Assembly: GCF_008704395.1 (NCBI RefSeq)
Contig: NZ_CP023695.1
Span: forward strand, 2,666,001-2,730,000
Direction of reading: 5' to 3'
DNA from: Streptomyces alboniger
Lineage (GTDB): Bacteria > Actinomycetota > Actinomycetes > Streptomycetales > Streptomycetaceae
Length of the DNA: 64,000 nt
Shown: in pieces, positions 35,650 through 44,150 of the stretch
How positions within the stretch are numbered: position 1 is the stretch's first letter
How the letters are laid out: each line of letters begins with the position of its first letter
Made by a program: the position numbers and the translations under genes
Notes under the pieces: model-generated
What the model was told of the DNA's origin: nothing
The model's database searches: none
The model's input: the letters and a program-made list of their open reading frames with translations, nothing else

Positions 35650-35953
35650 GTCGAGTTACAGCAGCGACACGGGCGGCGACTGCATCGAGTGCGCGCCGCT
35701 CGGCGCTGTGGCTTGGCGTAAGTCGTCGCACAGCAGTGACACCGGAGGCGAGTGCGTCGAGTGCGCCCCGCTCGGCGGTGCCACCTGGCACAAGTCGTCG
35801 TACAGCGCCGACACCGGAGGCCAGTGCGTCGAGGTCGCCGACCTCACCGCGCACGTCGCCATACGGGACTCCAAGAACCCGGAGGGCCCCGCCTTCTCCG
35901 TCGCGCCCGCCGCCTTCGCCGCGTTCGTCGCGGCGGCGGCCGGCGGGATCTGA
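35609..35953 (+). CDS. DUF397 protein with triplicated signature motif
   Basis: This 114-residue protein has a normal DUF397 C-terminal half (VAIRDSKNPEGPAFSVAP...FAAFVAAA). The N-terminal signature W-[RH]-K-S-S-x-S-x-D-T-G-G-x-C is present three times, at residues 12, 36 and 60. The exact 24-residue (72-bp) period starts near 35639, 35711 and 35783. Typical family members have one copy in about 60-70 residues. GGAGGA precedes the ATG inside the end of the upstream regulator gene. DUF397 proteins are thought to act with their XRE partner as a regulatory or antitoxin-like pair. Confidence 0.9.
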   Translation: MGTNQRLTGAAWRKSSYSSDTGGDCIECAPLGAVAWRKSSHSSDTGGECVECAPLGGATWHKSSYSADTGGQCVEVADLTAHVAIRDSKNPEGPAFSVAPAAFAAFVAAAAGGI

Positions 35954-35956
35954 GGC

Positions 35957-37132
35957 TTACGCCTCCCGGCAGATCAGCAGCAGCGCCCTGTCGTCGTTCA
36001 CGTCCTTCGCGACCGCCTCGATGAGGTGCCAGGCCGCGCCGTGGAAGCCGCCCGCTACATAGCGGTCGGCCTCCCCGGTGAGGCGGTCGATGCCCTCGGC
36101 GATGTCCCGGTCGGAGGTCTCCACGAGGCCGTCGGTGAAGAGCATCAGGACGTCGCCGGGGCGCAGCAAACCCTTGACGGGGTCGAACTGGGCGCCGTCG
36201 TACACGCCGAGGAGCGGGCCCTGGCCCGTCTTCTCCTCCCAGCGGCCACTGCCCGCGCTGAGCTGGAGGCCCGGCGGGTGGCCCGCCGAGAAGAGTTCGT
36301 AGTCGCCGGTCTCCAGGTCCAGGACCAGATGGATGGAGGTCGCGAAGCCCTCGTCCCAGTCCTGGCGGAGCAGATAGCCGTTGGCGGCGGGCAGGAAGGC
36401 GTGCGGGGGCAGCGAGCCGAGCAGGCCGCCGAAGGCGCCGGACAGGAGCAGCGCCCGCGACCCCGCGTCCATGCCCTTGCCGGACACGTCGGTGAGGACG
36501 ACCTCCAGGGTGCGCCCGCCGTTCGTACGGGCCGCGACGACGAAGTCACCGGAGAACGACTGCCCGCCCGCCGGGCGCAGCGCCATCTCGCGGTGCCAGC
36601 CGCGCGGCAGCCTCGGCAGCTTGCTCTGGACGCGGATGCGCTCGCGCAGGTCGAACAGCATCGTGCCGCCACCGCGCCAGGGCACGCCGACCCGGCTGCG
36701 GAACTGGGCGATGAGCAGCCCGAAGAAGCCGCAGGCGGCCACCACGAGGACCACGCCCGGCGTGACGCGCGAGGGCCCTTCGGCGTACGGGCCGAGCTGC
36801 ACGGACTCCACGATCAGGGCCACCGCGGACGCCGCGTACAGGCCGAGGAGGCTGGCGGGGCGCAGCAGCAGGCCGCCCGCGACGATGGGCAGGACGAGGG
36901 CGGCGGGCGCGCACCACACGTTGTTGACGATCGTGCCGCAGGTGATCATCGGGACGGTGACGAGCAGACCGGCCAGGGCGACCCAGTCGGAGCCGTCGCC
37001 GCGGAAGTAGTCGACCCCTGATTTGCGCAGCACGTTGCGGGCCCGGTGCAGCCGCTTCTTCATCCGGGCCGTGAACGTGTCGGCTTCCGCCCGCCGCACG
37101 CGGCGCTCGCGCCGTGCTTCTCGTACTGCCAT
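35957..37132 (-). CDS. PP2C/SpoIIE-type serine phosphatase, membrane-bound
   Basis: This 391-residue protein has N-terminal membrane helices (about residues 45-145: DWVALAGLLVTVPMITCGTIV, VTPGVVLVVAACGFFGLLIAQF). A cytoplasmic SpoIIE/PP2C domain follows with metal-binding motifs SGDFV, VLTDVSGKGMDAG and FTDGLVETSDRDI. Such phosphatases usually dephosphorylate anti-sigma-factor antagonists. No anti-sigma or antagonist gene is adjacent. It is convergent with the DUF397 gene, with three bases between stops. Confidence 0.92.
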   Translation of the reverse strand: MAVREARRERRVRRAEADTFTARMKKRLHRARNVLRKSGVDYFRGDGSDWVALAGLLVTVPMITCGTIVNNVWCAPAALVLPIVAGGLLLRPASLLGLYAASAVALIVESVQLGPYAEGPSRVTPGVVLVVAACGFFGLLIAQFRSRVGVPWRGGGTMLFDLRERIRVQSKLPRLPRGWHREMALRPAGGQSFSGDFVVAARTNGGRTLEVVLTDVSGKGMDAGSRALLLSGAFGGLLGSLPPHAFLPAANGYLLRQDWDEGFATSIHLVLDLETGDYELFSAGHPPGLQLSAGSGRWEEKTGQGPLLGVYDGAQFDPVKGLLRPGDVLMLFTDGLVETSDRDIAEGIDRLTGEADRYVAGGFHGAAWHLIEAVAKDVNDDRALLLICREA

Positions 37133-37240
37133 CGCTCGTGGACCTTATCCACCGGAGCGCTCACTTCGCACGGGAGGTCCCTCTTGTTCCCCCCGGAAAT
37201 CCCCTCGCACCGGGCCGTATCGGCCTGCTACCCATGGCAT

Positions 37241-38515
37241 ATGACAACAGACTTACGGGTGCTCACCGAGGCCGACTGGGAGACGTGGTACGCGACGCTG
37301 GAGCTGGCTTTCGGCGGTGTCGCCGAATCGCCCGAGGAGCGGGAGCTGTGGCGCGCGCTCACCGAGCCCGACCGGTCGATCGGCGTGTGGGACGGCGACG
37401 CGTGCGTGGGGACGGCCGGGGCGTTCTCCTTCCGCCTCGCGGTGCCGGGCGGCGCCCTGGTGGACGCGGCGGGCGTGACGATGGTGGGCGTGGCGGCCAC
37501 GCACCGGCGGCGCGGCATCCTGACGTCGATGATGCGCGGGCAGTTGGACGACGTACGCGCGCGGGGCGAGTCCCTGGCCGTGCTGACCGCCTCCGAGCCG
37601 GTCATCTACGGCCGGTTCGGGTACGCCGCGGCCTCCTCGCAGCTGAAGGCGGCCATCGACACGAGCCGGGTGAGCCTGTCCGCCCCGGCCGGTACGGATG
37701 ACATACGGCTGCGGTACGCGAAGCCGGCCGACGTCCACGACGCGTGCGAGAAGCTGTACGCGCGCCAGGTCACCGGGCGCCCCGGCATGCTGGCCCGGCG
37801 GCCCGGCTGGGAGCGGCTCGGGCTGCTGGACCCGCCGGGCGAGCGGGGCGGCGCGTCACCTCTCCAGTGCGTGGTCGCCGAGCGCGCGAACGGGCGCGGC
37901 GGGCACGGCTCCGAGGGATACGACCCCGACGGATACGACCTCGTCGGGTACGCGCGGTTCGCCGTGAAGCCCGAGTGGGAGTGGCAGGGCCCCAAGGGCG
38001 CGGTCCACGTGCGCGACCTGGAGGCCCTGGACCCGGCGGCGTACGCGGCGCTGTGGCGGTTCCTCTTCGGCATCGACCTGACGACGTCGGTCGTCGCCCG
38101 CAACCGCCCGGTGGACGATCCGCTGCTCCAGCTCGTCTCGGACGTCCGGCGGTGCGACATCGCGGTGAGGGACTCGCTGTACGTACGCCTCGTCGAGGTC
38201 GGCGCGGCGCTGGAGGCGCGTACGTATCAGGCGCCCCTGGACGTGGTGTTCGAGGTCGAGGACGCCTTCTGCCCCTGGAACGCGGGGCGCTGGCGGCTCA
38301 CCGGCGACGCCAAGGGCGCGTCGTGCGAGCGCACGCCGGACCCGGCCGACCTCGCCCTTTCGGTGCGGGAGCTGGGTGCCGCGTATCTCGGCGGCGTGTC
38401 CCTGTCGTCGCTCGCGGGCGCGGGGCGGGTGCGGGAGCTGCGGCAGGGCGCGCTGGCCGAGGCGTCGGTGGCCTTCGGCTCGGACGCGGCGCCGTGGCTG
38501 CCGCACGGGTTCTAG
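37241..38515 (+). CDS. Eis-like GNAT acetyltransferase (contains TTA codon)
   Basis: This 424-residue protein has an N-terminal GNAT domain (VTMVGVAATHRRRGILTSMM, acetyl-CoA loop RRRGI). A second, degenerate GNAT-like domain and a C-terminal sterol-carrier-like domain follow, the three-part layout of Eis proteins. Eis enzymes acetylate amines, including some aminoglycosides and lysines; the substrate here is unknown. Codon 5 is TTA (37253-37255), placing expression under bldA control. The ATG at 37241 has no clear Shine-Dalgarno. Confidence 0.88.
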   Translation: MTTDLRVLTEADWETWYATLELAFGGVAESPEERELWRALTEPDRSIGVWDGDACVGTAGAFSFRLAVPGGALVDAAGVTMVGVAATHRRRGILTSMMRGQLDDVRARGESLAVLTASEPVIYGRFGYAAASSQLKAAIDTSRVSLSAPAGTDDIRLRYAKPADVHDACEKLYARQVTGRPGMLARRPGWERLGLLDPPGERGGASPLQCVVAERANGRGGHGSEGYDPDGYDLVGYARFAVKPEWEWQGPKGAVHVRDLEALDPAAYAALWRFLFGIDLTTSVVARNRPVDDPLLQLVSDVRRCDIAVRDSLYVRLVEVGAALEARTYQAPLDVVFEVEDAFCPWNAGRWRLTGDAKGASCERTPDPADLALSVRELGAAYLGGVSLSSLAGAGRVRELRQGALAEASVAFGSDAAPWLPHGF

Positions 38516-38524
38516 CCGGGGGCT

Positions 38525-38770
38525 TCAGGCGGCGGGCTGGGCTGCCGGGGCCTGCTCCGGGGCCTGCTCCGTGGTCTTGACCTTGCGGGTGGCGAGGTAG
38601 AGGGCGATCAGCCAGAAGATGACCGATCCGCCCAGGAAGACGTTGATGAAGAGGATCATCCAGCGGCGCTCGACACCTCGGTTGAAGGCGATGAGCGACG
38701 GCAGAAGGTAGATCGCGCCGACGAGCACCGCCAGCACGATGGCGGCCAGCGCGCCGAGGTCACTCAACAT
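38525..38770 (-). CDS. superinfection-immunity-like small membrane protein
   Basis: This 81-residue protein has two hydrophobic helices (GALAAIVLAVLVGAIYLLPSLIAF and WMILFINVFLGGSVIFWLIALYLA) separated by NRGVERR. It matches the T4 Imm-like superinfection immunity family (Imm_superinfect). Most bacterial members have no proven phage role. ATG 38770 has GGGAG seven bases upstream. It overlaps the 3' end of the Fpg/Nei gene by 11 bases, so the two are probably cotranscribed. Confidence 0.85.
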   Translation of the reverse strand: MLSDLGALAAIVLAVLVGAIYLLPSLIAFNRGVERRWMILFINVFLGGSVIFWLIALYLATRKVKTTEQAPEQAPAAQPAA

Positions 38771-39590
38771 CAATTGCTCCCGAGGGTCGCTGGCAGCCGG
38801 GGCACCAGAAGAGGTTGCGGGCGGCGAGACCGGCGGTGCGGATCTCGCTGCCACAGATGTGACAGGGCATGTTCGCCCTGCGGTACACGTATACCTCGCC
38901 GCCGTGGTCGTCGACGCGCGGCGGGCGGCCCATCGCCTCCGGGGTGTGCTCGGGCCGGACGGTGTCGATGCGGTTGAGGCGCACGCCCTCGCGCATCAGC
39001 GCGACGAGGTCCGCCCAGATCGCGCTCCACTGCGCCTCGGTGAGGTCCTTGCCCTGGGTGTACGGGTCGATGCCGTGCCGGAAGAGGACCTCGGCGCGGT
39101 ATACGTTGCCGACCCCGGAGACGATCTTCTGGTCCATGAGGAGCGCGGCGACGGTGGTGCGGCTGCGGGAGATCCTGCGGTACGCCTTGCCCGGGTCGTC
39201 CCCCTCCCTGAGGGGGTCCGGGCCCAGGCGCTCGTGTATCGCCCGCTTCTCGTCGTCCGTGATGAGCGCGCAGGTGGTCGGGCCGCGCAGGTCGGAGTAG
39301 TACGCGTCGTTCAGCAGGCGCAGGCGGACGGTGTCGGTGGGGGGCGGGGCGGGGGTCTCGCCGAGGGCGTACTTGCCGAAGAGGCCGAGGTGGATGTGGA
39401 CCCAGTCGCCTCCCCCGAACCCCAGGAAGAGGTGCTTGCCGTGGGCCTCGGCGGTTTCCATCGCCCGGCCGTCGACCAGCGCGGCGCTGTCGGAGAACTT
39501 GCCCTGGGGACTGGTCGCCCGGACTGGACGTTCCTGAAACCGTTCCCTGTGCTCGGCCGCGAGGCGGTGAATAGTGTGCCCCTCCGGCAC
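38760..39590 (-). CDS. Fpg/Nei family DNA glycosylase/AP lyase
   Basis: This 276-residue protein has catalytic Pro2-Glu3 (M-PEGHTIHR), the helix-two-turn-helix segment (LMDQKIVSGVGNVYRAEVLF) and a C-terminal zinc finger (CHIC...CPGC). It removes oxidised bases and nicks the abasic site. The PEGHT start suggests the Nei-like actinobacterial group rather than MutM. The start codon is GTG at 39590. A terminal SGAIDVE tail follows the zinc finger. Confidence 0.94.
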   Translation of the reverse strand: MPEGHTIHRLAAEHRERFQERPVRATSPQGKFSDSAALVDGRAMETAEAHGKHLFLGFGGGDWVHIHLGLFGKYALGETPAPPPTDTVRLRLLNDAYYSDLRGPTTCALITDDEKRAIHERLGPDPLREGDDPGKAYRRISRSRTTVAALLMDQKIVSGVGNVYRAEVLFRHGIDPYTQGKDLTEAQWSAIWADLVALMREGVRLNRIDTVRPEHTPEAMGRPPRVDDHGGEVYVYRRANMPCHICGSEIRTAGLAARNLFWCPGCQRPSGAIDVE

Positions 39591-39613
39591 GGGGTCCCTC
39601 CGGGGGTTAAGAA

Positions 39614-39722
39614 TCAGCCCCTCCGGCGTTTGAGGAGCGGGGTCCGGGGCGGAGCCCCGTGGCCTCGCTGAAGCTCGGGGCTGCGGTCAAAAGGGCTCGT
39701 CCTCAAACGCCGGACGGGCTGA
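39614..39722. repeat. intergenic inverted-repeat element between rpiB and the glycosylase
   Basis: Arms of 23 bases at 39614-39636 and 39700-39722 (core CCGGCGTTTGAGGA / TCCTCAAACGCCGG) differ at one position and enclose about 63 bases with inner GC hairpins. Elements with this CGTTTGAGGA core are widespread between Streptomyces genes. It may act as a transcription terminator for rpiB. Confidence 0.75.
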
Positions 39723-39752
39723 AGACTCAGCGCCGCCCGGCGAAAGGGGCCG

Positions 39753-40238
39753 CTACTGCTGGGGGTGCCCGGCCGGGATGGGGGGCAGCTCGCCCGTCGT
39801 CTCGTAGGCCGACAGCATGTCGATGCGGCGAGTGTGACGCTCCTCACCCGAGTACGGCGTAGCCAGGAAGATCTCGACGAACTTCGTCGCCTCCTCCTGG
39901 GTGTGCATCCGCCCGCCGATCGAGATGACGTTCGCGTCATTGTGCTCACGCCCGAGCGCAGCGGTCTGCTCGCTCCAGGCCAGCGCCGCACGGACGCCCT
40001 TGACCTTGTTCGCGGCGATCTGCTCGCCGTTGCCCGAGCCGCCGATGACGATGCCGAGGGCCTCGGGGTCCGCGGCCGTCCTCTCCGCGGCGCGCAGGCA
40101 GAACGGCGGGTAGTCGTCCTGGGCGTCATAGATGTGGGGCCCGCAGTCGACGGGCTCGTGGCCGTGGCTCTTGAGCCATTCGACCAGGTGGTTCTTGAGT
40201 TCGTAGCCGGCATGATCCGAGCCGAGGTACACGCGCAT
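39753..40238 (-). CDS. rpiB: ribose-5-phosphate isomerase B
   Basis: This 161-residue RpiB/LacAB-family sugar isomerase has MRVYLGSDHAGYELK at the N-terminus and the active-site loop GGSGNGEQIAANKVKGVRAAL. It interconverts ribose-5-phosphate and ribulose-5-phosphate in the pentose phosphate pathway. ATG 40238 is the family start; upstream in-frame codons to 40328 are not supported. It is divergent from the first amino-acid permease. Confidence 0.94.
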   Translation of the reverse strand: MRVYLGSDHAGYELKNHLVEWLKSHGHEPVDCGPHIYDAQDDYPPFCLRAAERTAADPEALGIVIGGSGNGEQIAANKVKGVRAALAWSEQTAALGREHNDANVISIGGRMHTQEEATKFVEIFLATPYSGEERHTRRIDMLSAYETTGELPPIPAGHPQQ

Positions 40239-40411
40239 GCGTCCGAGTGTGGCACGCCGCACGGCGGGTAGCGGCGACCGGGGCCGGGCCATCGGGACCA
40301 AGGTCCAGGCCAAAGGGCCGGAAAGCAACGATCCGGATTCAGGACTTCCGTCCCGATGACTCCTGAGTTTGAATGCGAGGGCTCGTGACCCGAGAACTTA
40401 AGGATTCGTCC

Positions 40412-41860
40412 ATGACCTCGCAACCCTCCCTTGCGAAGGCAGACAGCAACCCCTCATCCCCTGGGGAACCGCAGTCTGGCGGCACTGGTGACACCGGCGA
40501 CGGCCTGAAAGCGGGTCTCAAGAACCGCCACCTCTCCATGATCGCGATCGGCGGTGTGATCGGCGCCGGTCTCTTCGTCGGCTCCAGTTCCGGCATCGCC
40601 GCCGCCGGACCCGCGATCCTGATCTCGTACGCCCTCGTCGGCACGATGGTCGTCCTCGTGATGCGGATGCTCGGCGAGATGGCCGCCGCCCGGCCCACCT
40701 CCGGCTCCTTCTCCACCTACGCCGACCAGGCGCTCGGCCGCTGGGCCGGTTTCTCCATCGGCTGGCTCTACTGGTTCTTCTGGGTCGTCGTGCTCGCGGT
40801 GGAGGCCACCGCCGGTGCCGTGATCCTCAACGGCTGGATACCCGCCGTCCCGCAGTGGGGCTGGGCGCTCATCGTGATGGTGGTGCTCACCGCGACGAAC
40901 CTCGTCTCGGTCGGCTCGTACGGCGAGTTCGAGTTCTGGTTCGCCGGGATCAAGGTCGTCGCGATCGGCGGCTTCGTCGTCATCGGTCTGCTCGCCGTCT
41001 TCGGCCTGCTGCCCGGCTCCGACAACCCGGGCGCCGGATTCGCGCACCTCACGGACGCGGGCGGCTTCATGCCCAAGGGCGCGGGCGCCATCCTCACCGG
41101 TGTGCTGATGGTCGTCTTCTCCTTCATGGGCAGCGAGATCGTCACGCTGGCCGCCGGTGAGTCCGAGGACCCGCAGCGCGCGGTCACCAAGGCGACGAAC
41201 AGCGTCATCTGGCGCATCGGCGTCTTCTACCTGGGCTCGATCCTCGTCGTGATCACGCTCCTTCCGTGGAATGACAAGTCGATCACCGAGCACGGCAGCT
41301 ACGTCGCCGCGCTGAACTCGATCGGCATCCCGCACGCCGGTCAGGTCATGAACGTCATCGTCCTCACGGCCGTGCTCTCCTGCCTCAACTCCGGGCTCTA
41401 CACCGCCTCCCGCATGGCCTTCTCGCTCGGCCAGCGCGGCGACGCGCCCAAGGCCTTCGCGCGCACCAACGAGCGCGGCGTGCCCCGGGCCGCCATCCTC
41501 GGCTCCGTCGTCTTCGGTTTCGTCGCCGTCTGGTTCAACTACCAGTGGAAGGACACCGTCTTCGACTTCCTGCTCAACTCGTCGGGCGCGGTGGCCCTGT
41601 TCGTCTGGCTGATGATCTGCTTCACGCAGCTGCGGATGCGCGGGATCATCCTGCGCGAGGAGCCGGAGAAGCTCGTCGTGAAGATGTGGCTCTTCCCGTA
41701 CCTGACGTGGGTGACGATCGCGATGATCTCGTTCGTCCTCGTCTACATGCTGACCGACGAGACCGGGCGCAAGCAGGTGCTGCTCTCGCTCCTGGCGGCC
41801 GCGTTCGTGGTCGTGTTCTCGGTGGTGCGGGAGAAGGTCCGTCCTCGGGTCGACGCCTGA
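40412..41860 (+). CDS. amino acid permease (APC superfamily), paralogue 1
   Basis: This 482-residue permease has 12 predicted helices and an N-terminal cytoplasmic tail of about 40 residues. Helix 1 carries the substrate-binding GGVIGAGLFVGSSSG, and EMAAARPTSGSFSTYA is typical of the AAT (GABA/asparagine/proline-type) family. The conserved GEFEFWFAGIK and NSGLYTASRM motifs are shared with two further permeases in this window. The substrate is not readable. ATG 40412 has AAGGA eight bases upstream. Confidence 0.92.
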   Translation: MTSQPSLAKADSNPSSPGEPQSGGTGDTGDGLKAGLKNRHLSMIAIGGVIGAGLFVGSSSGIAAAGPAILISYALVGTMVVLVMRMLGEMAAARPTSGSFSTYADQALGRWAGFSIGWLYWFFWVVVLAVEATAGAVILNGWIPAVPQWGWALIVMVVLTATNLVSVGSYGEFEFWFAGIKVVAIGGFVVIGLLAVFGLLPGSDNPGAGFAHLTDAGGFMPKGAGAILTGVLMVVFSFMGSEIVTLAAGESEDPQRAVTKATNSVIWRIGVFYLGSILVVITLLPWNDKSITEHGSYVAALNSIGIPHAGQVMNVIVLTAVLSCLNSGLYTASRMAFSLGQRGDAPKAFARTNERGVPRAAILGSVVFGFVAVWFNYQWKDTVFDFLLNSSGAVALFVWLMICFTQLRMRGIILREEPEKLVVKMWLFPYLTWVTIAMISFVLVYMLTDETGRKQVLLSLLAAAFVVVFSVVREKVRPRVDA

Positions 41861-41982
41861 TTCCTATTTCTTCTCGGGGTCCCGTGATTAGTTGACGGTG
41901 GTTGTCAGCTTTTCGCGGGACCCTCTCCGTTGTTCAGACAGACGTACGCCTCTCAGGCGTACGCGGCTCAACGGAGGCACCC

Positions 41983-43311
41983 GTGGATTTCACCGCCCAG
42001 CGACTCGTGTTCCGGCCCGGCGACGCCGGGTACGAGGACGAACTCGCCGGATTCCAGACCGGTTTCGTGACGCGGCCCGACCTCGTCGTCGGCGCCACGA
42101 GCGCCCAGGACGTCGTCGCCGCCGTGTCGTACGCCGCCGAACACGGCCTCCCCGTCGGAGTGCAGGCCACCGGGCACGGGCTTCCCGGCGCCTCGGAGGG
42201 CGGAGTCCTGATCAGTACGCGGCGCATGGACACCGTCCGGGTCGACGCCGACGCCCGGACCGTCACCGTGGGCGCCGGTGCCCGCTGGGGCCAGGTCGTC
42301 GAGGCCGCGGCGCCCCACGGGCTCGCCCCGCTGAACGGCTCGGCGCCGGGCGTCGGCGCCGTCTCGTACACGCTGGGCGGCGGCCTCCCCATCCTGGCCA
42401 GGGAGTTCGGATACGCGGCGGACCACGTCCGCTCGCTGGACGTCGTCACGGCCGACGGCACCCCGCGCCATGTCACCGCCGACAGCGCCCCCGAGCTGTT
42501 CTGGGGCCTGCTCGGCGGCGGCGCGAACCTCGGCGTGGTCACGGAGCTGGAGATCGGCCTGGTGCCGGTGGCGAGGCTCTACGGCGGGTCCATCGCGTTC
42601 GACGGGCGTACGACGCCGCCGGACGCCCTGCTGCGCGGCTACGAGGAGTGGACGCGGACCCTGCCCGAGGAGCTGACCTCCTCGCTGGCGGCGGTGGTCT
42701 ACCCCGACATCCCCCAGCTCCCGCCGCCCCTGCGGGGCCGCTACCTCGTCTCGGTGCGCGTCGCGTTCACGGGACCGGCGGCCGAGGGCGAGCGGCTCGT
42801 GGCGCCCTTGCGCGCGCTCGGGCCCGCCGTGTCGGACACGCTGCGGGAGATGCCGTACACCGAGAGCCCCACCATTCACAGCGACCCGGACTTCCCGCAC
42901 GCCTACTACGGGGACAGCGTGCTGCTGAGCGGCCTCGACGTCGCCGCGGCCGGTGAACTGCTCGCGCTGACCGGCCCCGACGCCGATGCCATGCACGTCG
43001 TCCAGATCAACCACCTGGGCGGGGCGCTCGCGCGGCCCGCGCCGAACGCGGTGCCCTACCGCGAGGCGGGCTGGCTCGTGCGGATCCTCTCCCCGCTGGA
43101 CGGCACGGACGTCGCGGCGGCGCGGAAGCTGCACGCGCGGGCGTTCGGGTGCGTGGCGGGGCAGAGCCTCGGGCGGTCCCTGAACTTCGCGTTCGGCGGC
43201 GGTGACCGGCCCGAGGGGCTGTACGACGCGGAAACGCGGAAGAGGCTCGCCGCGTTGAAGGTCACGTACGACCCGGCGAACCTCTTCAGGCGGAACTACG
43301 ACGTCCGTTAG
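41983..43311 (+). CDS. FAD-binding (berberine-bridge-type) oxidoreductase
   Basis: This 442-residue protein has a PCMH-type FAD domain (VVGATSAQDVVAAVSYAAEH, then VQATGHGLPGA, where the His probably carries the flavin). VGAVSYTLGGGLPILAREFG follows, at the place where bicovalent enzymes have Cys; Ala occupies it here, so one covalent link is expected. The C-terminal BBE segment is YDPANLFRRNYDVR. The substrate is unknown. The GTG start has GGAGG five bases upstream. Its stop overlaps the convergent bioY stop (TTAG). Confidence 0.9.
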   Translation: MDFTAQRLVFRPGDAGYEDELAGFQTGFVTRPDLVVGATSAQDVVAAVSYAAEHGLPVGVQATGHGLPGASEGGVLISTRRMDTVRVDADARTVTVGAGARWGQVVEAAAPHGLAPLNGSAPGVGAVSYTLGGGLPILAREFGYAADHVRSLDVVTADGTPRHVTADSAPELFWGLLGGGANLGVVTELEIGLVPVARLYGGSIAFDGRTTPPDALLRGYEEWTRTLPEELTSSLAAVVYPDIPQLPPPLRGRYLVSVRVAFTGPAAEGERLVAPLRALGPAVSDTLREMPYTESPTIHSDPDFPHAYYGDSVLLSGLDVAAAGELLALTGPDADAMHVVQINHLGGALARPAPNAVPYREAGWLVRILSPLDGTDVAAARKLHARAFGCVAGQSLGRSLNFAFGGGDRPEGLYDAETRKRLAALKVTYDPANLFRRNYDVR

Positions 43312-43886
43312 CGGTCGAGCAGCTTCCAGGCCGTGGGCAGCGCGCCCATCGCGAGGGCGGCCTTCAGGGCGTCGCCGATCAGGAAGGGCGTGAGCCCGGC
43401 GGCGACGGCCTGGGTCAGCGACATGCCGGTCGCGGCGGCGAGGTAGGGGACACCGACCGCGTAGATGATCGCGGAACCGAGCACCATCGTGCCCGCCGTA
43501 CGCAGCACGGAGCGGTCGGCGCCGCGGCGGGCGAGGGCGCCCACGACGGTGGCGGCGAGCAGCATGCCGAGGATGTAGCCGAGGGTGGGGAGCGCGGCGC
43601 CCGACTTGGCCTGCGCGAACCACGGCATGCCGGCCATGCCGACGAGGGCGTACAGCGCGAGGGAGAGGAAGCCGCGGCGGGCGCCGAGCGCGGTGCCGAC
43701 GAGCAGCGCGGCGAAGGTCTGCCCGGTCACCGGAACGGGCGAGCCCGGCACGGGCACCGCGATCTGGGCGGCGATCCCGGTGAGCGCGGCGCCACCGAGC
43801 ACGAGGGCCGCGTCCTTCACGCGGGACGCGGGCAGCAGGTCGGCGAGGACCTGGCCGGGGCGGGTGGTGGCAGCGGCGATGCTCAT
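43308..43886 (-). CDS. bioY: biotin transporter BioY (ECF S component)
   Basis: This 192-residue polytopic protein has six helices and the BioY signature VPVPGSPVPVTGQTFAALLVG. It also has the GRRGFLSLALYALVG-like segment and a C-terminal FLIGDALKAALA motif. It binds biotin, and in many actinobacteria it works with separate BioM/BioN energisers, which are not in this window. The ATG has GGAG five bases upstream. It overlaps the convergent flavoprotein gene by four bases. Confidence 0.93.
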   Translation of the reverse strand: MSIAAATTRPGQVLADLLPASRVKDAALVLGGAALTGIAAQIAVPVPGSPVPVTGQTFAALLVGTALGARRGFLSLALYALVGMAGMPWFAQAKSGAALPTLGYILGMLLAATVVGALARRGADRSVLRTAGTMVLGSAIIYAVGVPYLAAATGMSLTQAVAAGLTPFLIGDALKAALAMGALPTAWKLLDR

Positions 43887-44029
43887 CGGGACTCCGCGAG
43901 GACGTGGGGAGGTTGGGACGCGACGACGCTATCCCAGGCGGGAGCGCCCCCACAGGGGCTCCGGGTGACAACCCGGGGGCGGGGCCTTGGTGGGCTCCGT
44001 ACAAAGAGCGTCGCGTACACCCCGTACGG

Positions 44030-44045
44030 CGTGACGCTCGTCACG
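44030..44045. promoter_or_regulatory. palindrome between bioY and permease 2
   Basis: Perfect 7-base inverted arms CGTGACG-CT-CGTCACG lie in the 264-base gap between the divergent genes. This suggests a repressor operator, but I cannot name the regulator. Confidence 0.35.
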
Positions 44046-44150
44046 GAGGTCGGCGGGTAGGTGCCCCGTTTTGCGCGAGGGGCTGCCGCCCGGGGAGACT
44101 GTGGAGTCCCGCCAAAGTCTTCTGTGAACCTGAGAGCAGCGCTGAGCACC

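Noticed and set aside
38525..38770. The superinfection-immunity-like protein as evidence of a prophage
   Set aside because: The gene overlaps a housekeeping glycosylase gene and no phage genes are near; the family is common in bacterial chromosomes.
43887..44150. A biotin-related riboswitch or BirA-type operator upstream of bioY
   Set aside because: I see only one CGTGACG palindrome and nothing resembling a known biotin operator; it is listed as an unnamed palindrome instead.
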